Positions 8,528-17,097 of a DNA stretch of 64,000 nucleotides are shown piece after piece. Source of the DNA: JAKALX01 sp964508715 (GTDB lineage: Bacteria; Chloroflexota; Dehalococcoidia; Tepidiformales; Tepidiformaceae); contig CAZDUX010000007.1 in assembly GCA_964508715.1 (NCBI GenBank), forward strand, positions 62,001-126,000, written 5' to 3'. Made by a program: the position numbers and the translations under genes. The notes under the pieces were generated by a model. The model was not told the DNA's origin and searched no databases. It saw only the letters and a program-made list of their open reading frames with translations. The first letter of the stretch is position 1; the number at the start of each line of letters is the position of its first letter.

Positions 8528-9298
8528 CTACGCCGGACCCGGGCCGAGGTGGCGGAGGAAGAAGTGTTCGAACGCCTCGCGCTCGTGGGCAGGGATAGCG
8601 ACATGGCTCCCGGGATTGATGTGCATCGTCTTTTCTCTTGAACCGAAGGTGTCGAAGAGTGCGAGCCCGGCCTCGTGCGTTACCAGTTCGTCGTGCCACT
8701 GGAAAACGAAGAGGATGGGGACCGTGATGCTGGCTGCCAGTGCTCCCATTGTATCCATGCCAGGGCGAAGGCCGTTGAGGCCAAATACCGCACACCGCAC
8801 CCGTGGTTCGGCGGCGACGAGGGGTACGCCGATGGATGTGCCCATCGAGACACCCCAGTAGCCAACCGGTCCATCGCCAACCCCGGGGACCGTACGAAGT
8901 GCGTCGAGCGTGGCACGCCATTCGGGCACCGCCCGGGTGATTTGCTGCTCCATCCGGTGTGCAAACTCCGCATCGACCTGTCGCGTGCCCGATGCCATGC
9001 GCGCTTCGAGGGAGGCCCTGGCGGCTGCATTCGCCTCGGGTGTGGTTCGGTCGCCGTGGTTCGGGGCGTCGATAGCGGCCACCGCCCAGCGCTGGCGCCG
9101 GACAAATGTCCGTGCCCGGGCGAGGAGCGTCTCGGTGCGCTTGTGTTGCGTGCCGCCATGGCCCATGAGGATGAGGGGGCGTGGCGAGATCGCGTCGCCG
9201 GGTGTCCAGAGGATGCCGGGCACCCGCTCGCCCGCGACTTCGAGTTCGAACGCGCGCTCCGTGACGCCCTGTTCGGTGCTCTCAGAGGTGAAATGCAT
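8528..9298 (-). CDS. alpha/beta hydrolase (dienelactone hydrolase-like)
   Basis: A 256-residue alpha/beta-hydrolase. The fold is shown by LILMGHGGTQHK (oxyanion strand and loop), the nucleophile elbow GVSMGTS (Ser in GxSxG), the acid Asp in WHDELV and His in NPGSHVAIP. This is the layout of the prolyl-oligopeptidase/DLH-like esterases that act on small esters, but the substrate cannot be read from sequence. ATG 9298 (MHFTSEST) has AGGA nine bases upstream; the open frame to 9817 overlaps purH and shows no similarity there. It lies 86 nt downstream of purH and 46 nt upstream of the NnrS-like gene, all on one strand, so the three could be co-transcribed. Confidence 0.85.
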   Translation of the reverse strand: MHFTSESTEQGVTERAFELEVAGERVPGILWTPGDAISPRPLILMGHGGTQHKRTETLLARARTFVRRQRWAVAAIDAPNHGDRTTPEANAAARASLEARMASGTRQVDAEFAHRMEQQITRAVPEWRATLDALRTVPGVGDGPVGYWGVSMGTSIGVPLVAAEPRVRCAVFGLNGLRPGMDTMGALAASITVPILFVFQWHDELVTHEAGLALFDTFGSREKTMHINPGSHVAIPAHEREAFEHFFLRHLGPGPA

Positions 9299-9384
9299 GA
9301 GCAGAGTCCTGACCGGGTTGTACCCGGCATTGTTTGCTGGCGCCGGCACGCGGGCAACAGGGCGGGCTGTGCACCTGGCGTTTT

Positions 9385-10971
9385 CTAGTGCCGGAAGTGG
9401 CGGATCCCGGTGAGGAGGAGGGTGACACCGTACTTGTTGCAGCAGTCGATCCCATCCTGGTCTCGCATGGAGCCTCCGGGATGGACGATGACCTTGACAC
9501 CGGCCTGGCAGGCCTTCTCGATGGAGTCGTTCCAGGCGAAGGGGAAGAAGGCGTCGCTCGCGAGGACCGATCCCTGCACCTCGGGGCCGGCTTTCTCCAT
9601 GGCGATCTCGACTGACTTCACGCGATTCGGCTGGCCGCTTCCCATCCCGAGGAGGCGATTGTCTTTGGCGATGGTGATGGCGTTGCTCTTGACGTGCTTC
9701 ACGCAGCGCCATGCGAACTTCGCATCCGCGAGCTCCCCGGGAAGAGGTTCGCGATTGGTCACGAGCTTGAATTCGATGTCCTCGGGGCGGCGGTCGTCGC
9801 TCTCCTGCACCAGCCACCCACCGCCGACCTGGCGGTAGGAGCGGCCACCTGGTTTGCGCGGTTCGGCCTGGAGGATGCGGAGGTCCTTTGATTTTCCCCG
9901 GAGCGTTGCAAGCCCGGCCTCGGTGTAGCCGGGCGCGACGACGATCTCGTAGAACATCCGCGTCTCACCGTCGTTGGGGTTACGGAACTCGCGGAGCTCA
10001 CGGGCCAGGGCCTCATCGACCTCGCGGTTGAAGGCGACGATGCCGCCGAACGCGCTCGTTGGGTCGGCGCGGATGGCGAGGCGGTAGGCTTCGAGCATGT
10101 CGTCGCGACTCGCGACCCCGCAGGGGTTCGTGTGTTTCACGACGACGCAGGTGGGATCGGCGAAGTCGTTGACAGCATTCCATGCAGCGTCGGCGTCGAG
10201 ATAGTTGTTGTAGGACATCTCCTTGCCGTGATGCTGGATGGCAGTGGCGATACCCCCGCGGCCGTGCTCGCGGAGTGACCGGTCGATGTAGAACGCGGCC
10301 GCCTGGTGGGGGTTTTCGCCGTAGCGGAGCTCCTGGGCGACTTCCATGGGGATGCTGAGGGCAGGCGGGAATGCATCGTTCGGCAGGCCATCGGCGCCAT
10401 GGCTCCAGAGCCACTCGGCGACTCCGCTGTCGTAGCTGGCGACATGCTGGAAGGCCTTCCATGCGAGCTGGCGGCGCATCTGTTCGCCGACGCCGCCCGA
10501 CCGCAGTGCCTGCAGTATCGGTTCGTAATCGGCCGGGTCGGTGACAACAACGACACTGTCGTGGTTCTTTGCCGCGGCTCGCAACATCGTCGGGCCGCCG
10601 ATATCGATGTTCTCGATTCCTTCGGCGAGCGAAACGCCGCCGGGCCTGGTGACCGTGGCATAGAACGGGTACAGGTTGCAGGCGACCAGGTCGATCGGTT
10701 CGATGTCGTGCTGCCGGAGCGCTTCGAGGTGGGCCGGGAGATCGCGGCGCGCGAGGATGCCTCCATGGACGGCGGGATGGAGTGTTTTCACGCGGCCATC
10801 GAGCATCTCGGGAAAGCCGGTGAGGTCTTCGACCTTGCCGACGGGGATTCCAGCCTGGACGAGCGTGTTGTAGGTTCCGCCGGTGGATGAGATCTGCCAG
10901 CCGAGTTCGGTGAGCCCGCGAGCGAAGCTGTCGATACCGGTCTTGTCGTAGACGCCGAGGAGTGCGCGCAT
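9385..10971 (-). CDS. purH: bifunctional AICAR formyltransferase / IMP cyclohydrolase
   Basis: PurH, 528 residues, the normal length. It performs the last two steps of purine synthesis: formylation of AICAR with 10-formyl-tetrahydrofolate, then ring closure to IMP. The N-terminal methylglyoxal-synthase-like cyclohydrolase domain starts ALLGVYDKTG and contains SSTGGTYNTL and KTLHPAVHGGILARR. The C-terminal transformylase domain (from about residue 200) has the KHTNPCGVA motif with its catalytic Lys-His pair, RYGENPHQ and a C-terminal HPGGSMRDQDGIDCCNKYG. AAAGGA upstream supports ATG 10971. No other pur genes are adjacent. Confidence 0.98.
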   Translation of the reverse strand: MRALLGVYDKTGIDSFARGLTELGWQISSTGGTYNTLVQAGIPVGKVEDLTGFPEMLDGRVKTLHPAVHGGILARRDLPAHLEALRQHDIEPIDLVACNLYPFYATVTRPGGVSLAEGIENIDIGGPTMLRAAAKNHDSVVVVTDPADYEPILQALRSGGVGEQMRRQLAWKAFQHVASYDSGVAEWLWSHGADGLPNDAFPPALSIPMEVAQELRYGENPHQAAAFYIDRSLREHGRGGIATAIQHHGKEMSYNNYLDADAAWNAVNDFADPTCVVVKHTNPCGVASRDDMLEAYRLAIRADPTSAFGGIVAFNREVDEALARELREFRNPNDGETRMFYEIVVAPGYTEAGLATLRGKSKDLRILQAEPRKPGGRSYRQVGGGWLVQESDDRRPEDIEFKLVTNREPLPGELADAKFAWRCVKHVKSNAITIAKDNRLLGMGSGQPNRVKSVEIAMEKAGPEVQGSVLASDAFFPFAWNDSIEKACQAGVKVIVHPGGSMRDQDGIDCCNKYGVTLLLTGIRHFRH

Positions 10972-11296
10972 GAGGGGGTCCTTTCGCCGGGTGATCGCGA
11001 AAAGCAGCCGGAAGCGGGTATGCGCCGGTGCTTTCGGCCCAGGCGAGCGGCCATGCTGGTGAGACCGGGCTCCCCCGCGGTGCTCCGCGTGTCGCCAGTT
11101 GCCCGGAGTGCTCAGTCTACCGTGCCGGGGGGCGGAGGCACAGGGCTATCGCCAATCGTTGTGGCTGCCGTGAGCCTGACCGGGCCAGCTCTCGAGGCGC
11201 GATTCGGTGGCGTTCTATGCCACCGCAGCAAACGGGGACGCCCCATCCTTCTGAATGAGGGACGGGGCGTTCAGATGGTCTTCGTTGGGGGGTGCG
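10972..11296. other. 325-nt intergenic region between purH and tatA
   Basis: Non-coding. It holds two inverted repeats near its right edge: a perfect 7-bp pair at 11205-11225 (CGGTGGC, spacer GTTCTAT, GCCACCG) and the larger hairpin at 11238-11270 described separately. Both lie downstream of tatA on the minus strand and could be tandem terminators. The left part should contain the purH promoter, but no clear -35/-10 pair was recognised. Confidence 0.5.
11238..11270 (-). terminator. hairpin downstream of tatA
   Basis: ACGCCCCATCCTTC (11238-11251) pairs with GAGGGACGGGGCGT (11257-11270), 14 bp with one mismatch and one G-T pair, loop TGAAT. It lies about 26 nt past the tatA stop in the minus direction. 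The following tail has only a short T run (GTTTGC), so it is a plausible but not textbook intrinsic terminator. Confidence 0.55.
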
Positions 11297-11584
11297 CTAG
11301 AAGATATTCTTGTTCTGCGCGTCGCCCTGGGCGGGCGGAGGCGGCGGAGGTGGTGCGAACTGCTGCTGGGGTTGCTGCGCCGGCGGCACGTACTGCTGCT
11401 GCGGTGGCTGGACCTGTGTCTGCACCTGTGTTGGCTGCTCGTCCTCATCCTTGATCGCCTTGCGGAACTCTTTCACCGAGCTGCCAAGGTCCTTGCCGAG
11501 GCCGCTGAGCTTCCCCACGCCGAAAAGGAGGATGACGATGACGCCGATGATGATGAGCTCGGGTGCTCCAAGCGAACCAAACAT
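11297..11584 (-). CDS. tatA: twin-arginine translocase subunit TatA/TatE family
   Basis: A 95-residue protein with the TatA layout: a short N-terminal membrane helix (residues 9-24, ELIIIGVIVILLFGVGKL), a hinge, an amphipathic helix (GLGKDLGSSVKEFRKAIKDED), and then a Gln/Pro-rich soluble tail. TatA oligomers form the pore that lets folded proteins cross the membrane. The tail (PPQQQYVPP..., then seven Pro in a row) is of low complexity and is normal in high-GC lineages. tatB and tatC are not in the window, so it is a stand-alone gene here. The hairpin at 11238 probably ends its transcript. Confidence 0.93.
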   Translation of the reverse strand: MFGSLGAPELIIIGVIVILLFGVGKLSGLGKDLGSSVKEFRKAIKDEDEQPTQVQTQVQPPQQQYVPPAQQPQQQFAPPPPPPPAQGDAQNKNIF

Positions 11585-11717
11585 AACCTGACTCTCTTCC
11601 GGCCCCGGCTCTCCGTGGCCACGCTCTCATGGTACAGGAAATTGCCTTCCCGCAAACGCTCGCTGCTTTACCGGCGGCTAAGGAATGCGGAGGCGGGAAC
11701 AGGAGCGGCTGGCGCTC

Positions 11718-12029
11718 TTATCCGAGGCGCTCCACGAAGATATCCATGACGCCACCGCAGATCTTGTCCTCGCCATCGGTCGGCTCGGTGAGGTCGACGG
11801 TGACAATGCGGGCCTTCCCGTCATCGAGTACGGCCATCGCTTCCTGCCACACCTCGGCTTCGCCGCAGCCGCCACCGATGGTCCCGAAGAACGAGCCATC
11901 GCCCCGGACGACCATCTTTGCGCCGGGCTTCCTGGGGGTCGAACCACGTGTCCGTGCGACGGTGGCAAGCACGACGGGCTCATGCTTTTCCAGCGCCTCG
12001 GCGATCTCTCGGAATATCTCGTCTTGCAT
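11718..12029 (-). CDS. XdhC/CoxI family N-terminal domain protein (stand-alone)
   Basis: A 103-residue protein covering only the XdhC/CoxI N-terminal domain; family motifs are VLATVARTRGSTPRKPGAKM and the Gly-rich GTIGGGCGEAEV. Full XdhC proteins (molybdenum-cofactor insertion or sulfuration factors for xanthine and CO dehydrogenases) have a second Rossmann domain of about 130 residues, which is missing. Split CoxI/XdhC domains are known in Chloroflexota and Actinobacteriota, so this may be one half of a two-gene system whose partner is elsewhere. ATG 12029 (MQDEIFREI) has AGGA nine bases upstream; the upstream extension was rejected. No molybdenum hydroxylase is adjacent. Confidence 0.85.
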   Translation of the reverse strand: MQDEIFREIAEALEKHEPVVLATVARTRGSTPRKPGAKMVVRGDGSFFGTIGGGCGEAEVWQEAMAVLDDGKARIVTVDLTEPTDGEDKICGGVMDIFVERLG

Positions 12030-12153
12030 TTCTTCGATCCTGACAGGTTTGGCGGCGGGCTGACAAGGGGGTGTGCGGGCGGCCGGGCCGCGATGGCTCT
12101 TCCGGCTCTCCGGCGTTGCTACACGATGGGGGGATTCGGCGGCCAGGGGTGTT

Positions 12154-15100
12154 CTATGCCGCTCCAACCATCCGTGCGCCGGTCAGCTTCACCTGCCCGT
12201 TCTGGCGAAGCACCTTCCGGATGCTGTGGGCGAGTTCCTCCGTGACTGCTGCGTGCGGGAGGTCGAACTCTGTTTCCAGGCCAGCCGTGTCGTGGACGAC
12301 GAGCCGCACGTCGTCGCTCCCGGGTGCGGACTTCAACATCCCGACCACTGCGCGGAGGAGGCCTTCGTCGGCCATCACGTCCTCGGTCTCGTAGATGGTT
12401 ACCACGAGCCGCGCGGTGTCGCCGCTCACCGGGGGGATGACACCGGGTCGAGCGGCCTCGGCAGTGGCTGCCGGGACGGGCGCATTGGCGGGCGCGCGGC
12501 CATTGCCGTTGGCCCCGTTCGTCACACTGGCGGCTATTGGGCTCGCGGAGCCGGTTCCGGGACGTTGCGCCTGCTCCGTTTTCGCTGGTTGCTTGCGCTG
12601 CTTCGGCTGTTCCACCTGCCACTGCTCGGGCGCGAACCCCACCACACGGCCCTCTGTCTGGTCGTAGGGTGCCGCCTTGCGAACGTTGACGTTGAGCCGG
12701 TCGCCACGGTCGCGGACTTCGAGGGAGGCGAGGATGACATTCCCTTCCACCCACATCTCCTCGCCCGTGAGCTCGAGCGTGTCGTTCCAGACGGTGAGTT
12801 CGAGTGTGGCCGAGAGGTCTTCGAGGTCGGCGATGTAGAACTTCCGGCCGTCACGAGTCGTCCGGGCCTGGACACGGGTGATGAGACCGGCAACGGTGGC
12901 GTTCTGCCCGGCCAGCTCGGCCGTGATTTCGGCCAGTTCGTGGGTCGTGTAGGCGGCGATCCCCTGCGCGGCCGCCCGGAACGGGTGCTCAGAGACGTAG
13001 ACGCCGAGGAGCTCCTTCTCCCAGGCGAGCATGTCTTCCTTGCGTGCCGGTGAGTGGTCGAGTTCCAGGGCGGGAAGGGGGGTATCGGCCTGGCCGCCGA
13101 AGAGATCGAACATGGTCGCCTGGCCACTCTCCCGGAGTTCGCGCTCCTTGCGGGCGAGGGTAATGAGCCTCTCGCTGTTCATGAGCAGCGTCCCACGGTC
13201 GCCGAGGAGGTCGAGTGCGCCGGCTTTCACCAGGTGCTCGAGTGTCCGGCTGTTCGCTCCCGAGAGGTCTGCACGTTTGCAGAAGTCTTCAACGTCGCGA
13301 TACGGGCCACTCTTTTCGCGCTCGGCGATGATCCCCTCGCAGGCGCTCGATCCGACGTTCTTGATGACGCCGAGCCCGAAGCGGATTGCCAGCGAACCGT
13401 CCTGCCGCCGCTCAACGGCGAAATTGTCGAAGCTGGCGTTGAGGTCGGGAGGGAGCACTTCGATCCCGAGTTTTGAGCACTCGGCGACGGCGGTTGCGAT
13501 GCGTGCATAGGTATCGGGAGCGCTCTTGGTGAGCTGAAGGAGCGCCGTCATGTATTGGACGGGGTAATTCGCCTTGAGGTAGGCGGTCTGGTAGGCGATG
13601 TTGCCGTAGCTCCATGAGTGTGCCTTGTTGAAGGCGTAGCCGGCGAACGGTTCAATGAGGTCGAAGACGGCTCCCGCTTCCCCGGCGCTGTAGCCCTTCT
13701 CCATTGCGCCAGAGATGAACCGCTCACGCTCGGCGACCATGATCTCGGCCTTCTTCTTACCCATGGCCTTGCGCATGATGTCGGCCTGGCCGAGGGAGTA
13801 GCCGGCGAACTGGCGGGCGATGAGGAGCACCTGGTCCTGGTAGACGATGACGCCGTAGGTCTCGTCGAGGATCTCGGCCAGTGCGGGGTGAGGATAGGTG
13901 ATCTCGACCCGGCCGTGCTTGCCATCGATGAAGCGCGGGATCTGCTGCATGGGGCCCGGACGGTAGAGGGCGACCATGGCGCAGAGGTCGGAGATGTTCG
14001 TGGGCTGGAGGTCCTGGACGTAGCGGCGCATCCCGGCGGACTCGAGCTGGAAGACGCCGAACGTCTCGCCCCGTGCGAGCATCTCCATCGCTTTGGGGTC
14101 GCCATCGGGGATCTTCCAGAGGTCGAGCTCTTCGCCGGTTGTCTCGCGGATGAGGTCGACTGCGTGCTGGAGGATGGTCAGGTTGGAGAGCCCGAGGAAG
14201 TCGACCTTCAGCAGCCCGATCTTCGCGACCTGTTCCATGGCGAACTGGGTGGTGGGGATGCTGGACTCGTCGCCGCGGTTCGGGCGCTGCAAGGGAACGT
14301 GCTCGACGAGCGGGTCGCGCGAGATGACGACGCCGGCGGCATGGGTGCTTGCATGGCGCGACACGCCTTCGAGCTGACGGGCGGTTTCGACCAATTTGCG
14401 CACCTTCGGGTCCGCCTCGTAGGCCTCCTTCATCTCCGAGGTTTCGAGTGCGTCGGCGAGGGTGATGTGGAGGGCGTTGGGCACGAGGCGGGCGACACGG
14501 TCGGTTTCGGCGTAGGACATGCCGAGTGCCCGGCCAACGTCGCGGATGGCGGCCTTGGCGCCGAGTGTCCCGAAGGTGATGATCTGGGCGACCCGGTCCT
14601 GCCCGTAGCGTTCGTAGGCGAAGCGAATCATCTCGTCGCGGCGGTCGTCGGCGAAGTCGAAGTCGACATCGGGCATTTCGCGGCGCTCGATATTGAGGAA
14701 GCGCTCGAAGACGAGCCGGTTGGCGACGGGGTCGATGTCGGTGACACCGAGGACGTAGAGGACCATGGAGGCGGCAGCGGAGCCGCGGACACCCATCTTG
14801 ATGCCGGCCTTACGGGCGAAGTCGGCGATCTCTTTCACGACGAAAATGTAGTCGGTAAAGCCAGTCTGCTTCAGGACATCGAGCTCGTAGGAGAGCCGCT
14901 GTTCGAGCTCGGCCGAGGGATTTTCGAAGCGGTTGCGGAGCCCGCGGAAGCAGATCTCTTCGAGGTAGTCCTCGCTCGTGCGCCCTGGCGGGACGGGTGG
15001 TTCGGGGAGGAGCTGGCGGTCGAAGTGGAGGTCGAGGTCGATATCCTTCGCCACCAGCATCGTGTTGTCGAGGAACTCCTGGGGGAAGAGCTGGCGCATC

Positions 15101-15837
15101 TCGTCTTCGCTCTTCACGTGGTAGCCGTGGCCATCGAACTTGTAGCGTCCCTGCTGGTCGACGGTGGCGTTGGTGCCGATGCAGAGGAGTACGTCGTGGG
15201 CCTCTGCTTCGGTTGGGAGCGTGTAGTGGCTGTCGTTCGTGGCAACGACGGGGACGCCCATCTCGCGGCCGATGTCGGCGATCATGGCGTTCAGCTTCGT
15301 GAACTTCTCGTCGCCGTGGTCCTGCACTTCGAGGTAGTAGTGGCCATCGAAGAGGTCGCGATAGTAGTTGGCGACCCTGATCGCGCCATCGCGATCGCCG
15401 TCCTGGATTTTGCGATGGAACTCGCTGGATGGGCACCCGCTGAGGACGGTGATGCCTTCGTGGTGGAGTTCGAGCAGTTCGCGGTCGATGCGGGGCTTGT
15501 AGTAGTAGCCCTCGAGGTTGGCCTTCGTGACGAGAGCGATGAGGTTCTTGTAGCCGGCCAGGTTGCGGGCGAGCATCACGAGGTGATAAGGCGAGCCTTC
15601 GCTCTTTTCGCGCGAATGGCGGCTGCCGGGGGCGACGTACGCTTCGAGCCCGATAATCGGCTTGATTCCGCGTGCGGTCGCCTCGCGGTAGAAATCGATT
15701 GCCCCGTACATCGCGCCATGGTCGGTCATGGCGATGGCGTCCTGGCCGAGGGCTTTCACGCGGTCCATGAGAGGCGCGATCTTGCTCATGCCATCGAGCA
15801 GCGAGTACTCGGTGTGGGTGTGTAGATGGGTGAACAT
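12154..15837 (-). CDS. dnaE: DNA polymerase III subunit alpha
   Basis: DnaE, 1227 residues, the catalytic subunit of the replicative polymerase. It starts MFTHLHTHTEYSLLDG, an intact PHP domain with metal-binding His residues (LHTHTEYS, MTDHGAMYG, ATNDSHY). The palm motif PDVDFDFADD near residue 390 gives the catalytic aspartates; VGPGRGS-type finger residues appear as MGVRGSAAAS. A tandem HhH region and an OB-fold (about 975-1060, TVAGLITRVQARTT) follow. A Pro/Ala/Asn-rich linker near 1085-1140 leads to a further beta-alpha domain seen in some bacterial DnaE1 proteins. The open frame continues to 16134 but reads through tandem repeats and into ychF, so it was trimmed. ychF lies upstream on the same strand. 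Confidence 0.97.
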   Translation of the reverse strand: MFTHLHTHTEYSLLDGMSKIAPLMDRVKALGQDAIAMTDHGAMYGAIDFYREATARGIKPIIGLEAYVAPGSRHSREKSEGSPYHLVMLARNLAGYKNLIALVTKANLEGYYYKPRIDRELLELHHEGITVLSGCPSSEFHRKIQDGDRDGAIRVANYYRDLFDGHYYLEVQDHGDEKFTKLNAMIADIGREMGVPVVATNDSHYTLPTEAEAHDVLLCIGTNATVDQQGRYKFDGHGYHVKSEDEMRQLFPQEFLDNTMLVAKDIDLDLHFDRQLLPEPPVPPGRTSEDYLEEICFRGLRNRFENPSAELEQRLSYELDVLKQTGFTDYIFVVKEIADFARKAGIKMGVRGSAAASMVLYVLGVTDIDPVANRLVFERFLNIERREMPDVDFDFADDRRDEMIRFAYERYGQDRVAQIITFGTLGAKAAIRDVGRALGMSYAETDRVARLVPNALHITLADALETSEMKEAYEADPKVRKLVETARQLEGVSRHASTHAAGVVISRDPLVEHVPLQRPNRGDESSIPTTQFAMEQVAKIGLLKVDFLGLSNLTILQHAVDLIRETTGEELDLWKIPDGDPKAMEMLARGETFGVFQLESAGMRRYVQDLQPTNISDLCAMVALYRPGPMQQIPRFIDGKHGRVEITYPHPALAEILDETYGVIVYQDQVLLIARQFAGYSLGQADIMRKAMGKKKAEIMVAERERFISGAMEKGYSAGEAGAVFDLIEPFAGYAFNKAHSWSYGNIAYQTAYLKANYPVQYMTALLQLTKSAPDTYARIATAVAECSKLGIEVLPPDLNASFDNFAVERRQDGSLAIRFGLGVIKNVGSSACEGIIAEREKSGPYRDVEDFCKRADLSGANSRTLEHLVKAGALDLLGDRGTLLMNSERLITLARKERELRESGQATMFDLFGGQADTPLPALELDHSPARKEDMLAWEKELLGVYVSEHPFRAAAQGIAAYTTHELAEITAELAGQNATVAGLITRVQARTTRDGRKFYIADLEDLSATLELTVWNDTLELTGEEMWVEGNVILASLEVRDRGDRLNVNVRKAAPYDQTEGRVVGFAPEQWQVEQPKQRKQPAKTEQAQRPGTGSASPIAASVTNGANGNGRAPANAPVPAATAEAARPGVIPPVSGDTARLVVTIYETEDVMADEGLLRAVVGMLKSAPGSDDVRLVVHDTAGLETEFDLPHAAVTEELAHSIRKVLRQNGQVKLTGARMVGAA

Positions 15838-15868
15838 ATGCCCGGAAGGGCAGTCTACCACCGCTTTC

Positions 15869-15932
15869 GGCGAAAGGGCGAAAGGGCGAATTGGCGAATG
15901 GGCGAGTGGGCGAGTGGGCGAGTGGGCGAGTG
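15869..15932. repeat. 8-bp tandem repeat, eight copies
   Basis: Eight perfect-length 8-bp units fill 64 nt between ychF and dnaE: two GGCGAAAG, one GGCGAATT, one GGCGAATG, then four identical GGCGAGTG. The array ends two bases before the ychF stop codon and lies about 30 nt upstream of the dnaE start. The graded change from GGCGAAAG to GGCGAGTG looks like slippage expansion. It is too short-period for CRISPR. Confidence 0.9.
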
Positions 15933-15934
15933 GG

Positions 15935-17032
15935 TCAGACGTTGAAGAGGATGTTGAGGATGTCGCCATCGTGGACGACGTACTGCTTGCCCTCGGTGCG
16001 GAGGAGGCCCTTCTTGCGAGCCTCGGCTTCGCTGCCGCACGCGATGAGGTCCTCGAACTTGATGACTTCAGCACGGATGAATCCGCGGCGGAGATCGCTA
16101 TGGATCTTGCCGGCGGCTTCGGGGGCCGTGGCACCTTCCTCCACAGTCCAGGCGCGGCACTCGTCGTGCCCGGCGGTCAGGAAGCTGATGAGGCCGAGGA
16201 GCTGGTAGCTCATGCGGATGGCATTTGCCATGCCGCTTTCGGTGACGCCGGCGGATTCGCGGAACTCGGTGGCTTCCTCATCGGAGAGGTCGTTGAGCTC
16301 CATTTCGAAGTTCCCGCAGAAGACGGCCACGTCGCGGCCGGGCCTCCGGTACTTTTCGCGGAACTGCTGTTCAAGCCCGGCGCGCTTCGGCAGGTCGGCG
16401 TCACCGATGTTCACGACGATGAGCATCGGCAGCCAGGTGAGGAACTGCGACCCTTCGAGCGCCTTCCGGTCCTCGTCCGTCAGTCCGAGCTCGCGGATCG
16501 GCGTTTCCTGTTCGAGCCCTGCCTTGAGCCGTAGCAGGACATCCCTGGTCCGCTGGAGCGCGTCGCGTTCGCCGGGCTTCAGCGAGCGCAGCTCGGTTTC
16601 GAGCCGCTGCAGGCGCTTTTCGATGATTGCAAGGTCGGCAAAGGCGAGTTCGAGATCCATCGTGGCGATATCCCGGTCGGGATCGACGGTGACCTCGGGG
16701 TGAGGCACGGACTCGTCGTCGAAGGCGCGGACGACATGGATGAGCGCGTCCATTCGCGCCAGGTCGTTGATGAACTTGCCGGCGGGTCCCTCGCCCTTGC
16801 CGAACGACTCACCAGCTGCGGGGAAATCCACGTACTGGATGGTGGCGTAGGTCGTCTTTTTCGGGTGATAGATCTCTGCCAGCCGGTCGACGCGTTCGTC
16901 GGGCACGTTCACGACGCCGACGTTCGGCTGGCTCGATGCGCCATAGCCGCCGACGGTGGCCTTGCTCTTTGTGACGGCGTTGAAAACGGTTGTCTTACCC
17001 GAGCGGGCGAGACCGATGATCCCCAGTTGCAT
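15935..17032 (-). CDS. ychF: redox-regulated ATPase/GTPase YchF (Obg family)
   Basis: YchF/OLA1, 365 residues, the normal length. It is a ribosome-associated Obg-family P-loop NTPase that prefers ATP and is linked to oxidative-stress control. The G1 loop is GLARSGKT (residues 7-14), followed by the YchF signature NVGVVNVPDERVDRL and VDFPAAGES. The C-terminal TGS domain (from about residue 280, with AWTVEEGATAPEAAGKIHSD and the final YVVHDGDILNILFNV) is complete. ATG 17032 is preceded at six bases by TACCCT rather than a Shine-Dalgarno sequence, which suggests a leaderless transcript. Confidence 0.97.
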   Translation of the reverse strand: MQLGIIGLARSGKTTVFNAVTKSKATVGGYGASSQPNVGVVNVPDERVDRLAEIYHPKKTTYATIQYVDFPAAGESFGKGEGPAGKFINDLARMDALIHVVRAFDDESVPHPEVTVDPDRDIATMDLELAFADLAIIEKRLQRLETELRSLKPGERDALQRTRDVLLRLKAGLEQETPIRELGLTDEDRKALEGSQFLTWLPMLIVVNIGDADLPKRAGLEQQFREKYRRPGRDVAVFCGNFEMELNDLSDEEATEFRESAGVTESGMANAIRMSYQLLGLISFLTAGHDECRAWTVEEGATAPEAAGKIHSDLRRGFIRAEVIKFEDLIACGSEAEARKKGLLRTEGKQYVVHDGDILNILFNV

Positions 17033-17038
17033 GCGATC

Positions 17039-17044
17039 AGGGTA
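17039..17044 (-). promoter_or_regulatory. -10-like box before ychF
   Basis: On the minus strand TACCCT is followed by six bases and then ATG 17032. There is no Shine-Dalgarno sequence in between, consistent with transcription starting at the start codon. Confidence 0.35.
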
Positions 17045-17097
17045 CCGGTGGGCGCGAGCAGGAGATAGGCGTCACTCCCGGGGGTGGGTCTCGATCG

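Noticed and set aside
13618..15825. 735-codon open frame on the plus strand
   Set aside because: It is antisense to dnaE and arises from the high-GC codon bias of that gene; composition (Asp/Glu/Val/Leu-rich without domains) is that of a shadow frame.
15869..15932. CRISPR array or direct-repeat cluster
   Set aside because: The unit is 8 bp without spacers and no cas genes are present; it is a simple tandem repeat.
15838..16134. 99-residue N-terminal extension of DnaE
   Set aside because: It is translated from the 8-bp repeats and the ychF 3' end, giving HSPTRPLA-type repeats; DnaE proteins start at the PHP domain.
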